Of a stretch of DNA of 5,263 bases, positions 5,108 through 5,263 are shown piece after piece. Origin of the DNA: Acidobacteriota bacterium (GTDB taxonomy: Bacteria; Acidobacteriota; Thermoanaerobaculia; UBA5066); the NCBI GenBank assembly GCA_016789625.1, contig JAEUQS010000736.1, forward strand, positions 1 through 5,263, read 5' to 3'. The translations under genes and the position numbers were made by a program. Positions within the stretch are counted from its first letter, which is position 1. Every line of letters begins with the position of its first letter. The notes beneath the pieces are model-generated. The model was given only the letters and a program-made list of their open reading frames with translations. It searched no databases and had not been told where the DNA came from.

Positions 5108-5263
5108 ATGGCGCCGCGTCCGCTCGCCGCGAGCGAGGCCGCCGTCCACGAGGCCGCGGTCGCGCTGCGCCGCCGCATCCACAAGGATCCCGAGACCGCG
5201 TTCGAGGAGCAGGGAACCGCGGCTCTCGTGGAAGAGCGCATGCTCGAGCGCGGCTTCACGGTG
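5108..5263 (+). CDS. M20-family amidohydrolase / metallopeptidase (5' fragment, cut by window edge)
   Basis: The frame opens at ATG 5108 and runs 52 codons to the right edge. Residues about 20-52 (LRRRIHKDPETAFEEQGTAA, then LVEERMLERGFTV) match the start of M20D amidohydrolases (N-acyl-amino-acid or IAA-conjugate hydrolase type), whose N-terminus reads L-R-R-x-I/L-H-x-x-P-E-x-x-F-E-E-x-x-T-A. Family members are about 380-430 aa and use two metal ions, but the metal ligands lie outside this window. Only AAGG touching the ATG, or AAGGA 12 nt upstream, could serve for ribosome binding. The gene is probably translated by coupling to the thioesterase stop 7 nt before. Substrate is unknown. Confidence 0.85.
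   Translation, partial: MAPRPLAASEAAVHEAAVALRRRIHKDPETAFEEQGTAALVEERMLERGFTV

Noticed and set aside
3721..5259. Long minus-strand open frame opposite the secreted protein and thioesterase genes
   Set aside because: Arg/Ala/Gly/Glu-rich translation typical of the complement of high-GC coding DNA. The plus-strand genes carry clear domains.
1..5263. CRISPR array, tRNA, insertion-sequence or phage genes
   Set aside because: No spaced direct repeats, cloverleaf-like sequence, transposase motif or terminal inverted repeats were seen.

Overview
This is a GC-rich bacterial chromosomal window with eight protein genes that I can support: six on the minus strand (left half) and three on the plus strand (right half), nine in all, of which the first and last run off the window edges. 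The organism is most likely a high-GC environmental bacterium. The large secreted protein at 2941-4542 has an Ig-like module followed by a C-terminal module (VVPVIVSAAGLSG...WRTSLQIANPG) of a style I associate with Acidobacteriota, possibly Thermoanaerobaculia. That placement is an inference from recalled protein style, not a search result.

Minus strand, read from 2618 down to 1: a 49-aa lmo0937-type membrane peptide, a 75-aa two-helix membrane protein, an 86-aa single-helix membrane protein and a 164-aa glycine-zipper protein follow one another with gaps of 13, 20 and 30 nt, mostly behind good Shine-Dalgarno sites. A clear hairpin-plus-T-tract terminator (1355-1390) closes this block. After a 203-nt gap come a ferritin-like di-iron protein (631-1218) and, 22 nt further on, a membrane-anchored bacterial PH-domain protein with a SHOCT tail, cut by the left edge. 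The set looks like a cell-envelope and oxidative or general stress module. Apart from the ferritin, no member has a known biochemical activity that can be read from the sequence.

The divergent intergenic region 2619-2940 (322 nt) should hold the promoters for the minus-strand block and the secreted plus-strand protein. I see one strong small hairpin (2651-2667) and two Shine-Dalgarno sites there, but no convincing sigma-70 promoter.

Plus strand: a 533-aa exported protein built of two FN3-like domains, one Ig-like domain and a C-terminal beta-rich module; then a hotdog-fold acyl-CoA thioesterase (4585-5100); then, 7 nt later, the first 52 codons of an M20-family amidohydrolase that continues past the right edge. 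The last two are probably co-transcribed.

I found no tRNA, rRNA, CRISPR array, insertion sequence or phage gene. The window reads as ordinary chromosome. Its most interesting part is the compact cluster of small membrane and glycine-zipper stress-type proteins, including a 49-aa gene that is easy to miss.
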